Shown: piece after piece, positions 6,035-7,820 of the stretch
How positions within the stretch are numbered: the stretch's first letter is position 1
Layout of the letters: every line of letters starts with the position of its first letter
NCBI GenBank assembly: GCA_023389005.1
Contig: JAEWFE010000056.1
Location: 1 to 7,820, forward strand
Length of the DNA: 7,820 nucleotides
Reading direction: 5' to 3'
Source: Bacillota bacterium
Lineage (GTDB): Bacteria > Bacillota > Bacilli > Lactobacillales > Enterococcaceae
Position numbers and translations under genes: made by a program
The notes under the pieces: model-generated
Databases searched by the model: none
Told to the model about the DNA's origin: nothing
Seen by the model: only the letters and a program-made list of their open reading frames with translations

Positions 6035-6078
6035 CCCCCTCAAGTCTTTGGAATACTACACCCAAAGATTTGCGGGGG
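6035..6078. terminator. Bidirectional rho-independent terminator between pepV and oatA
   Basis: The arms 6035-6051 and 6062-6078 form a 17-bp stem with a five-pair G-C base, one T-C mismatch, one G-U pair and a 10-nt loop. On the plus strand it begins 16 nt after the pepV stop and is followed by ATTCTTTTATTT. On the minus strand it begins 6 nt after the oatA stop and is followed by TGTTTTTGTC. Both T tracts are good, so it should end both convergent transcripts. Confidence 0.92.
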
Positions 6079-6084
6079 ATTCTT

Positions 6085-7820
6085 TTATTTCAATACATTC
6101 TGTGCAATAAAAGCGACATAGCCAACTTGACCATTATCTTTCAAATGCGTTTCATCTTCTTCAAACCAATCTTCATGCTCTTTAGCTTCATCATACCAAT
6201 CGATTAGTGTGATATTTTTATACTTTTGCGCCATTGATTCTAGAAAACGATTCACATCTCCTTGCCAACGCTGAGTCGGAACATAAACATTAATCAGATA
6301 AACTTTACGCTTAGACCCAATCGCTTTCATCATATTTTGAAAATCTTCTTCCGTGTAAACGCCATTTGTGCCAAGACCGATTACAATCGTATCTGCCAAT
6401 AATTTTTTCTTCTTCAACTCATTGATTGTTTTCTTTGCAGTGTATAGTTGACGACCGATATCCGCATCTAAAACCACATTTGGGAAGACCTCTTTCATCT
6501 CTTCCACAGTACCTAACATGACTGAATCACCAATCATCGTGATGTTCATTTGCTGCGCTTTTAGCAACTGCGTATCCGTTAAATGATACTTATCCGCAAT
6601 CTCATTGGTCGCATGCATGACTTCTGTTGCCCCATCTGTATTTTTGGTCGCATCAGCAGCTTTTTTATTCTTAGCGATATTCGCCTCAAAAGCTTTTTGT
6701 GCGTCGTTTTTTTGATTAGCAGGAGCAGTAAAAATGCCAAATAACGCAACCGCAAAAACAATTGCAAGCGGCACACACACGATTTTTTTCCAAGCATAGG
6801 CCGGTAATTTCACCCATTGTTTGAAGTGAACTGGTAATTGTGAGTAGTCATAGCGACGACAAGGTACTTCAATTAAGCGGTAGGATAATTCACTCATCAC
6901 TAATATCAGTGCTATTTCAATTAACGTATGCAACCATAAACGGTGATTGATATTTTTAACGGTACTTTCATAAAAAATCATAATTGGAAACTGATACAAA
7001 TAAATTCCATAGCTTCGTTTGCCAATATAATTAAATATCGGATTAGACAAGTACCGATTGAAGTCAGCACCGGGATGGGCCGTCACTGCTACAAGTATCG
7101 CCGCAAAAAGGCTGATGATATACATCCCACCGTAGTATAAAAAGTTAGACTGTGCACTTAAAGTGAAAAAGCTCAAAAGAATAGCCAATAACGCAAGCCA
7201 ACCAGCACGATTTAACGTTTTTTCGGCCTTTTTAGAAATACTTGCGCGTAAATGATTACTTGGCCAAAAAATTGCTAAGCTAGCCCCCAACCACATGGAG
7301 AAGGAGCGCGAAAACGTACCATCATAGACTGCTGTTGGATCGACGCCAGGTTTAAATTGAATCGCCATCCAAATCGCCGAAGCTAACGATCCAATTAAGA
7401 ATATGCCGGCTACCCGGTCTTTTTTCCTCCCAAGTTTATAAAAAAGAACAAGTAAAATTGGTAAGACTAGATAGTTTTGTGCTTCAACAGATAACGACCA
7501 TAAATGTGTAAATGGATCTGGATTATGGAAGCGGTCGAAGTAAGACAATTTATTATCAATCTGCCAATAATTATTAAAATACAATAAACTACTGAAAACG
7601 ACACCACGTAAATTATTCAATAAATTCCGTTGAAAAAGGGTAATATAACTAGCACATAATACCAGCAGACCGATTAAAGCCGGATACAGTCGCTTAATTC
7701 TTCTAAAATAAAATGCTTTTAAATGGATTTTTTGGTTACTTTCCCATTCTTGACGTAATAAATCAACAATTAAATAGCCAGAAATCACGAAGAAAACTGG
7801 CACGCCCAAATATCCCCCTT
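6085..7820 (-). CDS. oatA: OatA-type peptidoglycan O-acetyltransferase (5' end outside window)
   Basis: This is a two-domain membrane protein. OatA moves acetyl groups to the C6 hydroxyl of muramic acid, which blocks lysozyme. The frame is open to the window edge and reads GGYLGVPVFFVISGYLI, a typical early acyltransferase-3 motif, so the true start and roughly 40-50 residues lie beyond 7820. The TTG at 7807-7809 is not a credible start. Counting from that TTG, the acyltransferase-3 domain spans about 1-360, with RRIKRLYPAL (36-45), THLWSLSVEAQNY (101-113) and about ten membrane helices. A charged Lys/Ala/Asn-rich linker covers 363-415. The C-terminal extracellular SGNH domain has GDSVMLG (Ser429), IGRQ (451-454), GTNG (480-483) and DETH (Asp552, His555), a complete Ser-His-Asp triad. 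The gene is convergent with pepV. Enterococcal genomes can hold paralogues, so the acceptor sugar is inferred. Confidence 0.88.
   Translation of the reverse strand, partial: GGYLGVPVFFVISGYLIVDLLRQEWESNQKIHLKAFYFRRIKRLYPALIGLLVLCASYITLFQRNLLNNLRGVVFSSLLYFNNYWQIDNKLSYFDRFHNPDPFTHLWSLSVEAQNYLVLPILLVLFYKLGRKKDRVAGIFLIGSLASAIWMAIQFKPGVDPTAVYDGTFSRSFSMWLGASLAIFWPSNHLRASISKKAEKTLNRAGWLALLAILLSFFTLSAQSNFLYYGGMYIISLFAAILVAVTAHPGADFNRYLSNPIFNYIGKRSYGIYLYQFPIMIFYESTVKNINHRLWLHTLIEIALILVMSELSYRLIEVPCRRYDYSQLPVHFKQWVKLPAYAWKKIVCVPLAIVFAVALFGIFTAPANQKNDAQKAFEANIAKNKKAADATKNTDGATEVMHATNEIADKYHLTDTQLLKAQQMNITMIGDSVMLGTVEEMKEVFPNVVLDADIGRQLYTAKKTINELKKKKLLADTIVIGLGTNGVYTEEDFQNMMKAIGSKRKVYLINVYVPTQRWQGDVNRFLESMAQKYKNITLIDWYDEAKEHEDWFEEDETHLKDNGQVGYVAFIAQNVLK

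Noticed and set aside
6579..6797. Minus-strand open frame of 72 codons in another frame of oatA
   Set aside because: It overlaps the helix and Lys/Ala-rich linker of OatA; its Leu/Lys/Arg-rich product is typical of a frame-shifted reading of that region.
7807..7809. TTG as the start of the acyltransferase
   Set aside because: The frame stays open to the window edge, and the upstream codons complete the GGYLGVPVFF motif normally found inside the protein, so the gene is cut by the window rather than short.
1..7820. Mobile element, phage, CRISPR or defence system
   Set aside because: No transposase, integrase, inverted-repeat pair, repeat array or defence-family protein was found; all genes have recognisable housekeeping or stress families and similar composition.

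Overview
The window is ordinary-looking chromosome of a low-GC Gram-positive bacterium of the order Lactobacillales, most like Enterococcus or a close relative such as Vagococcus or Tetragenococcus. The support is an AT-rich composition with TTA/GAA/AAA-rich codon use, AGGAGG-type ribosome binding sites, frequent GTG/TTG starts, extended -10 promoters (TGnTATAAT), and two typical lactic-acid-bacterial peptidases (PepA and PepV). No rRNA, tRNA, IS element, phage gene or CRISPR array is visible. Both ends cut through genes.

Layout. Positions 1-2480, minus strand, hold a tight four-gene operon read right to left: pepA (M42 glutamyl aminopeptidase), a thioredoxin-like protein with a WCGDC active site, a universal stress protein, and a CadD-type metal transporter whose last residues lie beyond position 1. 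Gaps are 13-24 bp, and a good sigma-A promoter sits at 2516-2544. Diverging from it on the plus strand is a small membrane-anchored PepSY-like protein (2655-2981). The 170 bp between the two coding starts hold both promoters and a CodY-box-like sequence (13 of 15 consensus positions).

Positions 3059-4445, minus strand, hold a two-gene operon: nnrD (ADP-dependent NAD(P)HX dehydratase) followed by a 6-phospho-3-hexuloisomerase-like SIS protein. It ends at a bidirectional hairpin terminator shared with the PepSY-like gene. Divergent from nnrD is pepV (4606-6018, plus strand), a complete M20 dipeptidase with its own promoter. A second bidirectional terminator separates pepV from a convergent OatA-type peptidoglycan O-acetyltransferase (6085 to beyond 7820), which lacks its N-terminus because the window ends.

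The two peptidases supply amino acids from peptides: PepA removes N-terminal Glu/Asp and PepV cleaves dipeptides. The thioredoxin-like, UspA and CadD proteins link the pepA operon to redox, general and metal stress. NnrD repairs damaged nicotinamide cofactors, and the SIS protein is probably a sugar-phosphate isomerase. OatA modifies the cell wall and gives lysozyme resistance. I found no clear sign of a novel multi-gene system. The points most worth checking are the divergent active site of the SIS protein and its pairing with nnrD, the possible CodY site, and the pepA-thioredoxin-usp-cadD linkage.
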